Shown: positions 1 through 13,000 of the stretch, piece after piece
Layout of the letters: the number at the start of each line of letters is the position of its first letter
Position numbering within the stretch: position 1 is the stretch's first letter
From: Petrosia ficiformis
Taxonomy: Eukaryota > Porifera > Demospongiae > Haplosclerida > Petrosiidae
Reading direction: 5' to 3'
Length of the DNA stretch: 64,000 bases
NCBI GenBank assembly: GCA_947044365.1
Contig: OX345636.1
Span: 10,472,809-10,536,808 of the forward strand
Notes under the pieces: generated by a model
Database searches by the model: none
What the model was told of the DNA's origin: nothing
What the model saw: only the letters and a program-made list of their open reading frames with translations
Translations under genes and position numbers: made by a program

Positions 1-359
1 ATATGCTGTATACATAGTTTAAAGCAGTTAAATCATTCCAGGAGCTTGGTCAATCAGCATGCATGTCACAAACAGAATGCACACTCAAGAGTTGAAATTA
101 ACAGAACAGTATAGCGTAATAGCAATTAAACTATCGTTAATAAAAACACCACAAAGGCTATATGGTTATGGTGATTGAATTCATTGTTTTCTGTCCCCCC
201 ACCATTGTGTATTGTATTGCCACACCTGTAAATTGATTATTCATTGAATTATAAGTTGTTTCGTCTGACCTATTTGAACTTATAGCAACTAGATTATACC
301 TTTGAAGACCTTTTTGAAAGGATAAAGGCATTGTTGGAAGATTATAATAGTCTATAGCC

Positions 360-805
360 ATACATTACGATATTCAAATTTTTATGGCCTGTAGGGCCAT
401 CCCTATGATTGCTTTTAAATGGGTTTGATGTATATATATATAATATATATATATATATATTCTTGTGTCACTTACATGAGTGTACGTTGTATACGTAGTT
501 AAAAAAGTTGCGTCATTTCGAGGGCAAGGCTTGGTCAATAATGGACATGGCATGTAATAGAACGTGTGCTTGAGCTCTACAGACCAGCATAAAGAAACCT
601 GCTTGTAGCTTACGTAGATACTGGAACTAATAGCTAGCTATTCTACCTGAAATATATATTCCTAGAGTTCTACAAGATCCTTTAAAAGATAAGTAGAGTA
701 GATGATCAAAATAATAACTATAATAGACTGTTGCGTTTCAGGGATGATAAAGTCAGCCATGATTACTGAATGCTGGACACCACAAAGCAGTCATAGTGAT
801 AATTG
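360..805 (+). repeat. Interspersed repeat, inverted relative to 36115-36490
   Basis: This stretch matches the reverse complement of about 36115-36490, including the segment around 'ggcctgtagggccatc', an (AT)n run, 'tgtcacttacatgag', 'gagctctacagacc' and 'gaatgctggacacca'. A third, more degraded copy lies near 34330-34500. It is a dispersed repeat family member. No convincing gene was seen in 1-956: the open frame on the minus strand at 158-361 has no splice context or recognisable motif. Confidence 0.75.
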
Positions 806-959
806 TTTCCCATATGGAAAGGAAACAATGAATGTAGTTTAAATGGCCTAATCATGCAGTGGAAGAGGAAAACAACCTATGTTGCTGGATACACTAGAAA
901 TCTTATCGTGTCACAATTAGATGAATAATGTGTACCATTTTTTTTTATAATCAGTTTTA

Positions 960-1474
960 CCTTATTTGAGATAGAGGTCTTGTGTCATCATTGGGAGTTC
1001 TAATTCCTAACTGAGGTATTAGCTCCAGTATTTCTTGGTTCACATCAGTACCAGCAGTAGGTTTTATTTCATCATTCTTTGTCAATATATCGCTAGTTTT
1101 AACCACTACTGGAATCAAAGGAGACATATCTGTTGTACTGTCACTACTGTCAACCTGTTGAATAGATGGCGAGACCAGCATTTCTCCTTCAGGTAGAGAT
1201 AAAGGTGGAGGCAAAGGGTCTAGTATGGCTGGTTCATTGATTGCTGATATCGATGATTCTCGAATGTGCTCGATTTCTGGCCAACTCTCTTCAGTGGATC
1301 CTTCCATGGACGACTGTTGATCAATGGACATAGTTACTTCTGACTGATTTATTAGGAGATAAACTTTCGTTTTTTTTGTAGGTGCTTCAGATCTACAGTT
1401 GTCACTGAGTTGTGAACGTAATGTTATACTTTCAGAGGTAGAACCGGCAGTGAAACAATGATTACAAAGGAAAT
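960..1474 (-). CDS. Partial exon of an unrecognised gene
   Basis: The minus strand is open from a stop near 1475 down to a good splice donor (AATAAG|GTAAAAC) at 959/960. The first in-frame Met is at 1331, but the frame stays open upstream of it, so that Met need not be the start. The reading begins with a CNHC pair and continues as a low-complexity, Ser/Pro/Glu-rich acidic segment of about 120 residues (for example LPPPLSLPEGE). I do not recognise the family. It lies downstream of the death-domain gene on the same strand but is beyond that gene's stop codon, so it should be separate. The next exon would lie below 960; I could not identify it. Confidence 0.35.
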
Positions 1475-2130
1475 CTCAGAGCTTTTTTAGTCATGAACGA
1501 GCTAACCTCAGTATTTAATACCTTCCAGTAGAGAAAGTAACCTATTGTTTATGTCTTCTACTGGGGGATACCCTTCGGTTGACTGCTTAATTACGTCACA
1601 TTTATGATATTCACTCCCTTCCGAGTTTATTAATTTTAATCAACATTAATAATTACTTTTGCTACTATAGATAAACCATTCTACTCGAATCTACTGTAAT
1701 TAGAAAACTGCACCATACGCTAGAATAACCGTATGCATATGCATGATGTTTGTATTGCTTGCTCTCTACCGCAAAACCTGTAAACAGACATTAGGAAATG
1801 CAAGATGTTCTCACTCCTGTTTCATCCAATCAGAAATCACTGCAAATTTTGGATCAACTGTAATGCACTAAACAGGGCACTAAGCCATTTCACATCATTG
1901 ATTTTGGGGAGAGTTTTAATTTGGTTAACTATAAGATAATTAACAGAAATTATAATAATGTAAGAAAAAATTAATGCATCAATCAGTTATAAATTAAGTA
2001 TAATATAATTAAGGTATTGGCTGTCCTAATATTATAAACACAGCACATGGAGTTGAGTTATACATTAAAATGACTATTATCAGTTGTTATAATTGTAAAC
2101 AGATTGCAGTTATAATTATATACAGTAAAA

Positions 2131-5100
2131 TTATTGGCTGTCATAACACATTTCAGTCACTTCATGTTGCTTGTATTGACAAACAAAGTTCCTAGAAATG
2201 TTTTCAGTTTCTATTCTCTCAAATCTATAAAGCGTTTTGAGCAAGCTGTTCCATGTCGGGTTGGGTTGGTATTCACTATCCTTCTTCAACCATGAGGCAA
2301 GCATCTCAAACATTCTGCTCCTAACATCAGGACGATTCACTTCTATTGATCGAAGTGATTCAAATGAAATACCTAATCCCGATCCTATATATGTCCAGTC
2401 ATTTTGAAACTTCATACACTTCTCAAAAACCACATTATGATCTTTAATACCTGTACAATATCATAAATATAAGTTAGTGATAAATATAAATATAGGAAAT
2501 TTACCTAGCACGCAGTGACACACATGACTGAATGGATCTAACTTAGTCTCTTGAGTTGGTGAAGACTCTGAAATAGAAAATACAGAATGAATATAAATCA
2601 TAGCTCAAGATGTATATGTAGGCCACATGCACTTATCATGTCATTCACAAAAGGCATTGCTCACAGCTCTCATCTGATATGTATACACACTTGAGTAGCA
2701 ACATGCTTCTTATAATCTTGCAAAGCTGACATAATCCATGATGAGGAAATGCGAGGAAACTGAGGCCAAAATCCTAGCGAAGGCTCAGTGCAAAATGACA
2801 AAACACACACTGTCAGACCAATCAAATTTGTTGGATCGTGTCATGTGAACTTAAACACTTACTTAGGTATCTTCCTGCAACTAATGAAGATTTTATGTTA
2901 GCTAACTGGAGGAACACCATCTAAGAATATTATAGACACCAAAATAATTCTCTGTTAATTTCTAGCAAGACAGCAAAACAAGCATTTGAAGTTGAGTTGA
3001 AAACATATTATTATATGATTTATGTACTTCCCACAATCAAACAAATTTGATTGGAGCTGCTTACATTCCAAACTATATAGCCATAGTTTCCCCAGATGTT
3101 TCGTGATAAGTTGGCTTTGCAAGACTATAATTATTTTGGTTTACACTTATAGTATAATAATAATAATTAAGTCTTAAGTATCACATAACAGAAAGTAGTA
3201 CTGAAATGAATCAAGCTTTTGATGTTCCCTTTTCTTTAAACAATCTTTGTCTTTGTAGATATTTTAGCAAGAAGATGATGTTCACCATCAGACTATACAC
3301 ACTGGCATCATAGTGTTTCATGTTTATGTCCAATACAAATTGAAGCCCAAAAAATATGATATTAAACTTTACCTGCTGGCAATGCTTCCAGCTCTTTAAT
3401 TCTGTTTTGTGCAGAACAAAGTTGAGTCCTTAATTCTTGTAATTCCTCCTCTGTAATAATTATACAGAAACAGAGTGTACAATGTTCAGTATAGCAATGG
3501 GTGTGCACTCATATTGAATGCATGATTGGGTCAGAAATGATTCTCACTGTAGGTTGATTAGTGCAAGTCAACAGAGAGAGAGACACACACACACACATAC
3601 ACAGATTTACTATAGTATACATGCATCATTTGTAATATATAAGATAATAAGCATCACAGGAGCGAGCCAGAGTAACAAGAATTACATGAGAGTACAGTAA
3701 CCATCCATCGAAGTGGTAGCAAGCAAGAGAGTATTCATAAATCTGGATAAGGTGGGGCTTGCACTAATTATATACAGGGGTTTCTCAGCTATACGTATAT
3801 AGCGTATTTTATGATTACATAAAGGAGACATAACACAATATTTGACTTATAGCTATATATAAATATAGTGGCTAATGTGTTATGTATGGGGTATAGTATT
3901 TCAATTTATGTACTAAGAGGTTGGATACAATAATAATACCTTTTTGCTGTAAGTACAGGTCTTGGTCATTTTTTGGTAACAAAATGTCTGGAAGGTGAAT
4001 ATAATTATGATATACTGATGAAAATTCATAATGAATACATGTATAAGACTTACATACCCATGCACAATGATTTTCATAACATCACTGTTCTCAAAACCAT
4101 ATGCATGGCAAACACAAAAGTTTGAGCATTGTCCAACCACCCCACAGACAGTCAACTGTCTGGTGTACAATCCTCCTAGGATTATCCTAGGACAGTCAGT
4201 GTAACACCAACATCCCAGGATACTCTGACAGAGGAGTTGGAGGGTAACGTGTGAGGGGATCCAAGGACTATCCTAGGACAGTCAGTGTAACACCAACATC
4301 CCGGGCAGGGTTCTCGTTAGGCTTTTTTTGAAGGGTACAGAACCCTTCTTAACATGAAAAGTACCCTTCTTGAACTGTATATTAACATACAATATTATGT
4401 AAGGTTGTTTACCGCTAGCTGTTTGAAGCTGTAGTTGATAGCCATCATAGCCTAGAGTCTTCTGACTGACATCTATCCTCGCTTTCTTTTTAGCAGGCAT
4501 CTTGACACGCTGTAAATGAAACTCACGTGGTCAAACTTAGTGGGCGTGTCTCATGAATGATTAATTAAAAATTTCTGCCGAGAACCCTGATCCCGGGATA
4601 CTCTGACAGAGGAGTTGGTGGGTAACATGTGAGGGGATCCAGGGATTATCCTAGGACAGTCAGTGTAACACCAACATCCCAGGATACTCTGACAGAGGGG
4701 TTGGTGGGTAAAATGTGAGGGGATCCTAGGAATATCCTAGGACAGTCAGTGTAACACCAACATCCCAGGATACTCTGACAGAGGGGTTGGTGGGTAAAAT
4801 GTGAGGGGATCCTAGGAATATCCTAGGACAGTCAGTGTAACACCAACATCCCAGGATACTCTGACAGAGGGGTTGGTGGGTAACATGTGAGGGGATCCAA
4901 GGATTATCCTAGGGTAGGGTAATGCTATCCCTGGTAATCCTTAGTAACTTTGGATTGTACACCAGACAGTTGACTGTCCGTGGGGTGGTTAGACATGTGT
5001 GAAAAGTTTTGAAGTAATTACAATGAAACATAACTAACATGGCATACTGTAGTTGAGCCAGAATATAAGTATATATTTAATTCTTACCTGCATCTATATG

Positions 5101-8100
5101 TCTTGTAAATTGTAACTGGTACTCAGCATACACTACACAAAAAAAGATAAATAAGGTATAAGATATTAGATAACATCAAAACCAAGGCTTATTAAAGATA
5201 AGTTTATTCGAATCTGATCAAGACTCATCATTGAAGTACTGGAGTTTGAACAAACTGACTATCTCAGGATGATGAGGTATAGAATAATTAACATGCATGG
5301 ATAATTATAATTATGTTAACATTACCTTAAATTAATACCTGTGGACTAATGGGGAAGTGGCTATAGAACTAGTAGCAGTAGTTAACCAGAAAGAATCTCT
5401 CATGACAAGGAGTGAAGAAAGCCAAGGTAGCTATGACCCACCTTGTAATGAATGTTGTCAATAAAGATTTTAAGAAGACTAGCTCATACATACTCAACTA
5501 TACATAACATTTGTGCATGTGGAAGAACATGTTCAACAAATATAGCCAGCTTGGCGAAGTAAAATGTCTTTCTATGCATATGCTGTTAGTCAGATCCAAG
5601 GTTTGACTATCAAACATTTTTTTCTTCTTTACTAGTTAACAACATGTTTTATAAACTAATGATTTACCTTGAATATCTAGCTGTCTTGCACAAAGTCCAA
5701 AGTTAACATTATGGTGGCCTATACCTGAAATATGTTGATCTCCTTGAATTTTCTCCAGCCAATATGCATCAAGATTCATCAGCTTCCGAGCAAGTGCTTT
5801 TTTAGGTGCTTCGTCAATTTTTGTTTGCCAATTGTCTGACCAGTTTAAAACTTTTCGAACAATTGAGTCAACATCTGGCTCGATAGGATGCTCTATTTCT
5901 AGCTCTTCTGCAAACATATGAAGAGCCATGTGAGGATAATGGACGATTTCTTCAGCTAAAGCAATAATATCATGTACAGAGAGATCTGGATGAAACAGAA
6001 TGGATCAATATAAATATAGTACTTCACTGCATGTATTACAGTATTAAGAGAAGGTGTTAATTATTGCCTTACTGTATATATTATAATTATACACATTTAT
6101 ACCTATGAAATACAATATGTATGTGTGAATCAGATTCAGTTGTATATATGTTATCAAAGCATTATTGTGCTTGCAAATAATAGTGACTGCAATTATGTAT
6201 AGAAACTACTTGTTGTATGTGAGTCTTACGTCCATTAAGCCGGAATTTTTGTTCAATTGCAAATGGTATCTGCAAAAGTATTGCATAAGTATCACATTAT
6301 AATGTAAAGAAGTATACATACACATAAGATATAAGCTGATCTGAACAAATACAGTTTCACTAACACATGTTGTAAGTAATTGTTATTTATTTTTAAAGCA
6401 TACTTAGCATTCAAATAAGAGTTGTAGCATTTCGTATCTAACAATTCTTACACTGGAGTCAATATTGGTTTATACCAAATAATACAAGACAATTATATCT
6501 ATATATCATGAATATCATCAGTGGCAATGACTTACCAATACTATATATCGATATTCACTTACTTCAGTAAGAATATTATTCCACACTGTAATCTGGCCAT
6601 CATCTATGTGTTTTACTCTGCACATTTTGCAAAGTTTTTCACTAGGCAGGACATGTCGGCGATGATAAATATTGTACCCTATTTCTTTGTAACGATCCAA
6701 TTCACAAGTGACGGCAAAATGGTATTTCATGATTCTGGACTGATCGGTCATTCTTTGTGCCATTTTATTACAAAATCTGGCAATGCGCTGGCAAACATTT
6801 TTGTACATCACACCATACTTCTCTTCTTCCCCATGAGAGACAATTTCAATTACATCACAATGAGATGTAATTTCAATCTTCAATAAGTCATCAAGAATTT
6901 TGACTCCGATCATAGTTGTATTTGGGGATGTAGTGAGAATTAACTGTGAATTTTTAAACTTGCGTAGAAGGTAATCAGTGATCTTTATTGGTACATTCGT
7001 TGGTGAAGATTCCATTCCTAGAACCAGCTTTATTGATCCACGTGTGCAGGTCAGCTTCAGCTTGTCAGTACGAACCGAAGGAATGTAGAATGCAGGACCA
7101 GGAATGATGGTATCATTGATATTGGCGCTGTTAGGTACTACTGTTGCAAAACCAACAGAACATAAAATGCTCATAAACACTTTTTTTTCACATTGATTGT
7201 TAAATGCAGAAAGTTCATTATCTGTGATAACACCATGGAGAGTCATATCAGATTGTTTCATCTGATCAAAAAAAAGATGAAGTTTTACCAGAAATTCATT
7301 TGGTTTTATAATGATATACTCTGATTTAGGATCAATAAGTTGGACATCCAGAATGCTTCCAAAAGAGGTGAAAAATCTACAAAAGTCTCCAAGACGCTCA
7401 TTTGTTATTCCACATTTTTGCGCTTCATATTGCAGTTCTGGTTTCGTGGTACAAGTGGAACTATGTTGAACTAATAAATCTCGAAGGCACATCCAAGATT
7501 CTGGGATTTCTTTGGTCTGTAGTTGCTCGAAAAGGACCTCCAAATTATCTTTTAATATTTTTTCAGCTTTATTAGACTCCATGTTAATGGGTATGACTTC
7601 AATGTCAACCAGCTCTTTCACACCCATTTGCTCTGCCACATTACTGCATTCTCTCCTTAGTATGGCTAGACGTCCTCGCAAACTGTTATATGATGATAAG
7701 TCTTCATTTACCTGCAAAACTTCATCTTCATTGTATGTAGCAAAGATCTTACACACACGTTTTCTTTTACTGCCTTTGCTGAGATGACAAGAACGAAACA
7801 GATACTGAACACGAGATCGCCATTTCATGACGTGTTGATCATGAACAACTGGAGGTATATGAAGTTGAGAAAAATCTTGATCAAGGTCAATAAAAAGCCA
7901 CATGTAATTCAGCAAGTAGTGACCACTGAAGCGATACAAGAAAGGTATGATAGCTCTATTCACACCCATGTTCCAAATATTCATCAATCTATTACCAGAT
8001 TTGAGTGACTTCATCAATGCTACTTCTTCATATTGCATTTCTGCATGGTCGTTGTGAAAGTCACGAACTACAAATTGATTGTGTGAGAAACCTAGTTGAT

Positions 8101-9928
8101 CGTAATCATTACTGATGTGTGGGACAAGTTTATTCAGTGCTACACACTTCTTGCTGCCAGGTGTGCCAATGAATGTAAGAAGCATTGGGTATATTATAAC
8201 ATTATTAGTGTAATCTATAGAAAAGAAATATTAGTATATTATAGCTACTAAAATTGTGGAAGCCTATAAAACATGACATAAGTAATAAGGAAATAGTAGA
8301 ATAATAGAATAATCTTTAAATACTTAATTATAATGATTATGTAAAACTAATAAGAATTATAAATAATACAGTAGCTATACAAGTGGGTGATATACACTGA
8401 TTTCCAGCATCAAATAGTGCTGTGCAATGTATCAAATTAATGATGAAGGCTATGTGACTAAGAGTAAACCCCAACAATAGCAGTTAAATAATTATGGTAT
8501 TTTCATTCAGAGATTCCGAGAAAGAAAGTCTTTAAAAATGCAAACCTCAACTCCTCCCAAACATGGTTCCATAATTATTTTGATTGTAGTAGGCCTAAAT
8601 CCTCTTATTACAATCAAAATAATTACAGAAATTTTTATGAATTACAAAACATCGGTGTTTATAGCACAATCTTATCTGCCTCAGAGAAAGTGCACAACAG
8701 TCAGTGCCCACACTTGAAGCAAACTTTGAAGATGATAGCTTGTGTGCATCATGTGATGAAAGAGGCTGATGTATTCACTATTCTTTATTAATGTTTGTCC
8801 ACTTTGTTCCTGTTTTACTTATAAAATCATCACTTACCTACACGAGGCTTTTGAGAGCTTTCATTTCTTCCATTTCCTGTATTAGAACCGTCTTCTTCCT
8901 ATAAATGCAATGTGAATATAAAGTGGTGATAACAAACAGACAATGTTTTAAAATTTTAATATTTCCCTTCTGATTCATTATAACCACCACTTTAGCAATG
9001 ATCTGTGGCCATCCAGCGACATCAAAAGGAATGTGCTTTTAAAGGCTTATCTATATATATTTATATTTGCAGAGATTTAAAGATGTCACTTGCAATTGGG
9101 CATCCCTACACAGAGAGTACTACCATACTCTCCATCCAACACAGTACTACACTGAGGTAAAAACAGTACAAGGTTTTGATAAATCCATATAAGAAGCTGC
9201 ACCAAGTTGTGTATTAACTCTCTTCTACCACTCATGTGCAATTACATTATCTAAGCAAATTTTTGTGTGCATTTACAAAATGTACATGTACGTATACTAA
9301 TATTTATAATTCAATAATTGGAGTTTCAATTTCCTTATACGGTCTAATTGATTTACAAAGAAGCAGAATAAATATTTTAATAAAATTATTTTAGGTATCC
9401 AAACCTTCTTTGTGCAGATATTAGACATGATATTTGATCATAATTGGTACAAGTACATTATCGTGCAGTCATAATATCCTATAAGACTAACTAAATTATA
9501 ATTTGCAATTGTATCCTTGCAACTATACTATATTTGTTAATTTAATAATTCTATTATTGCAGTGTAGCAACAGTGTATTACATTATTTTAGTAGCATAAC
9601 AAAGTATGCATGGTATAGATTTCCGTCTACTATTTACTCAACAGTCCAAATGCAAATTTAAAAAAATTAGCTGGATGTTTGACAGATCTAGAACCACACA
9701 CCGTCCTTCCCTCATCCTCCGACAAATTGATTTTGTGGATTGGTCATAGTAGAATTTTAGTTTGTATAATATAATAAATTATACAATTCATACATCATGT
9801 ATGTATTATTTTAGACTCTGCAGGTACATCACAAGCTCCTATAGCTTTAACAACAATTGCCTAACCACTACACAAACTCTACCTAAAATATATTCTAACA
9901 AGTATCATGAAAGGAACCTATATATAGC

Positions 9929-10012
<84 letters not shown>

Positions 10013-13000
10013 CCTGTCGGCACGGCACATTTGATATAATTAATATTATCCCTTTGAAGTTTCATTTCACAATCTAGTGCAACTTATAACATGAATTAAT
10101 ACTAAATGTTATACATTAACATGTACAACATATGTACCTTTAGTTTCTCATTCTTAGGGTCTTGTTTTTCATCATTAGAATCAGTCTGTGCGTGCAAAAA
10201 AAAAAAAAACAAAGACAATATTTGAGTCAATACATTATACTCTGATAGTGTTAGTTTTACTCCTTTCATATCTAAGTTTGATGTGTAAGAGATTTTGTCT
10301 CTCATGCATGAAATCATGTTTCGTGAAATCATATCACACTAAACTAATTCTCGTAAAATTAACTGGTAGCATGACAAATAATAATTATAGAGTAAAACAT
10401 GGATCTGATAACTTCAATAAAGTACAATTGTAATTTTTGAAGATTTATACCTTTGGTTTCTTAATGCTAACAGTTTGTTCATCATCTTCTTCATCATTAT
10501 AGTCAGTCTATAAAGAATAAAATAATAATATGTATAAATATATACCATAATGTATTATTAGACTGAATTATGTTTAAGATGACAGTATCTTTGCAGTTTC
10601 ACATGTAAATGTTGGTGTGAAAATTCATTGCCATTAGCTTATTGCAATTTAAAATTCCATTACATTAAGTAAGATATCACATCCTATAAAATATTTACTA
10701 TTTTTCTTGTGGCATAGCTAGAACATTTGCAGTTAGGTTGGCACTGAAGTTGTTGCACAAAGTTTCATGAAACTTTTAGCTAATAAACTATTCATAATTG
10801 TCTAATTCAAATTTTTTTACCAAAAATGTGTTATAGTACATTTTATAATTTGAAAAGAAAAGTAGTAGACTATTTATAGTAATGATGGAACTTTTCTGTA
10901 GGATCTAAAGTGGAGGTTACTGATATCGGGTTCATGAGTTTAGGGTAAGGGGCATTTTAGTGTGAATCTAATCTGAATTTCAGTGTATTTTGAGCCTAAA
11001 CTGCTCAGAAAATAAAATATTCCAGCTGTATAATACTTGACAAAGGATACTACTATCATGATACTATCACTTTCAATCGTGATAGTACTATTACCCAGTC
11101 TTACTGTCTATATATCTATACTTAATAATCATTATCATACCATGATAAAAAAACTTCAAGTCATAAAATGTTTTACTATATACATATACATTGCAGATCA
11201 GCTGTGAATCAAGTACATTTTATTATATAAATTATTCCATTCTTTTGGTGAAATCACTGATGTTAATAATTATGGATTCTTTGTATACCTTCTTTGGACG
11301 TTTCTTTGGTTGACTAGTCTTTCTTGATGGATGTTCTCCTTGTTTAGGAGATAAGTTTAGATCATCAAAAAGGTCTTCTTTGAATTTCTTTTTTCTTTTG
11401 TTTGTCTATGTGTGCATACAATTTAATTATTATCTAATTATGGTATATCATTGTACATGCAGATACTGGAAAATATCACAAGTTGGATGCAAAGTAATCA
11501 AAACAATGCATATATCCAACAAGTGATATTTCCCAGAATCTGTATGATGATGGTGTATGTGAGTGCATGGGCCTTCCCCATTGAATGTCAGTCAGTGCTA
11601 TATAATGTTAGTTTGAAGTTATCCACCTAATCTACCAATAATTATACAGTTCATAAGATTTTTCTATGAGCTGTTTGTTACATAATTAATTTGGAATACA
11701 TGATCATTTCTTTGGTAGTAATAACTAGTCAAGAATACAGTTCACTCTTGTTTTGACTTTTTGGATACGTAGGGATGGGTAAAGTATAGCACATGGCAAT
11801 AGAGCTAAGAGACCTAGAGTCAGTTGATTATTGCGACAGTGATCAAAAAGTGGAAGCGCATTGGAAGTCGAATTTTCCATAGCTTAGAAGGTAATTAAGT
11901 AGCAGTGTATTCTGCCTACACTGGATGTTTAAGGCACAACAAGCAAGGTGTTTTTAGACACCCAGTGGTGGCACAAATATAAACATGATATACAAAAATA
12001 TAGAAAATTAAATATTCTGCTGAAAGAAAAATCACTATACATGGAGGCAATTAAGCATTTAATTGCAAGTATCTGAAAATCAAGAAGAGTAAGTGTGTTT
12101 GTTTTTGAAATGTAAAATTCACAAGCAGAATCGAACAAAAGTAAAGGGTCAAATGCAATAGAGAGATGACGTACAAAGTACTAGCATGCAAAGAACACAA
12201 TTATCCACAATACATGGCAACTAACAAAAAAGCATTTCAATGTGAAATGGAGACAAAACATCAATAACATACAATGTAAGTGAGCTGTTATATTACAGTT
12301 ACACTGTAAAAAGTAATAGGTTATTTTAACCTTCAGTTGGTTACAGGAGTTTCAATGCAATTGTATTTTCCTCCATGATGATTTATTTTTCCTGCTGGTT
12401 AATATTTATAAGTCATGCACAGTTCATTTGATCTTGATCTATATATTGACTAATAAAAGGAAACGTCATATTAAGGTATATATATGGTAACAAACATATT
12501 CTTACAATGTAGCTATATAAGTAGCAAATTATTGTAGTTTATTATATTTTAGTATTCCAATTTTAACATCTGTGTAAACAACTGATGTTACTAGCTCATT
12601 CCACACTCTACAAATTGATTTGTTGTTTAAACCAATTTTACATGTTAAAGTTAAAACAGTATCATATGCAATTTCCTTCTGTGTTTTATCTGTTAGTGGA
12701 TGTGAGAGCATACTCTCAATATTTGTTTATAGTACACTAGTACACTGTATAAGGTGCTCTATAAACATTATAAACATTTCACAAATAGCTTCTCACACTA
12801 TTAGTTAATGAGCCAAATGATTGTCCTGTGTGAATGATTTAGGTCATTTAGTAATTAAATAAATTATAGTTCATGGCTGATTAATTAACTAGTGGGGGAA
12901 AGTGTAGGACATTCCTTATAGTGAGCATACATACCATACACTTTTAGTAAATAATGCATAATTATGCATAATTAATCCTTATCTACTATAAATGAATCTC

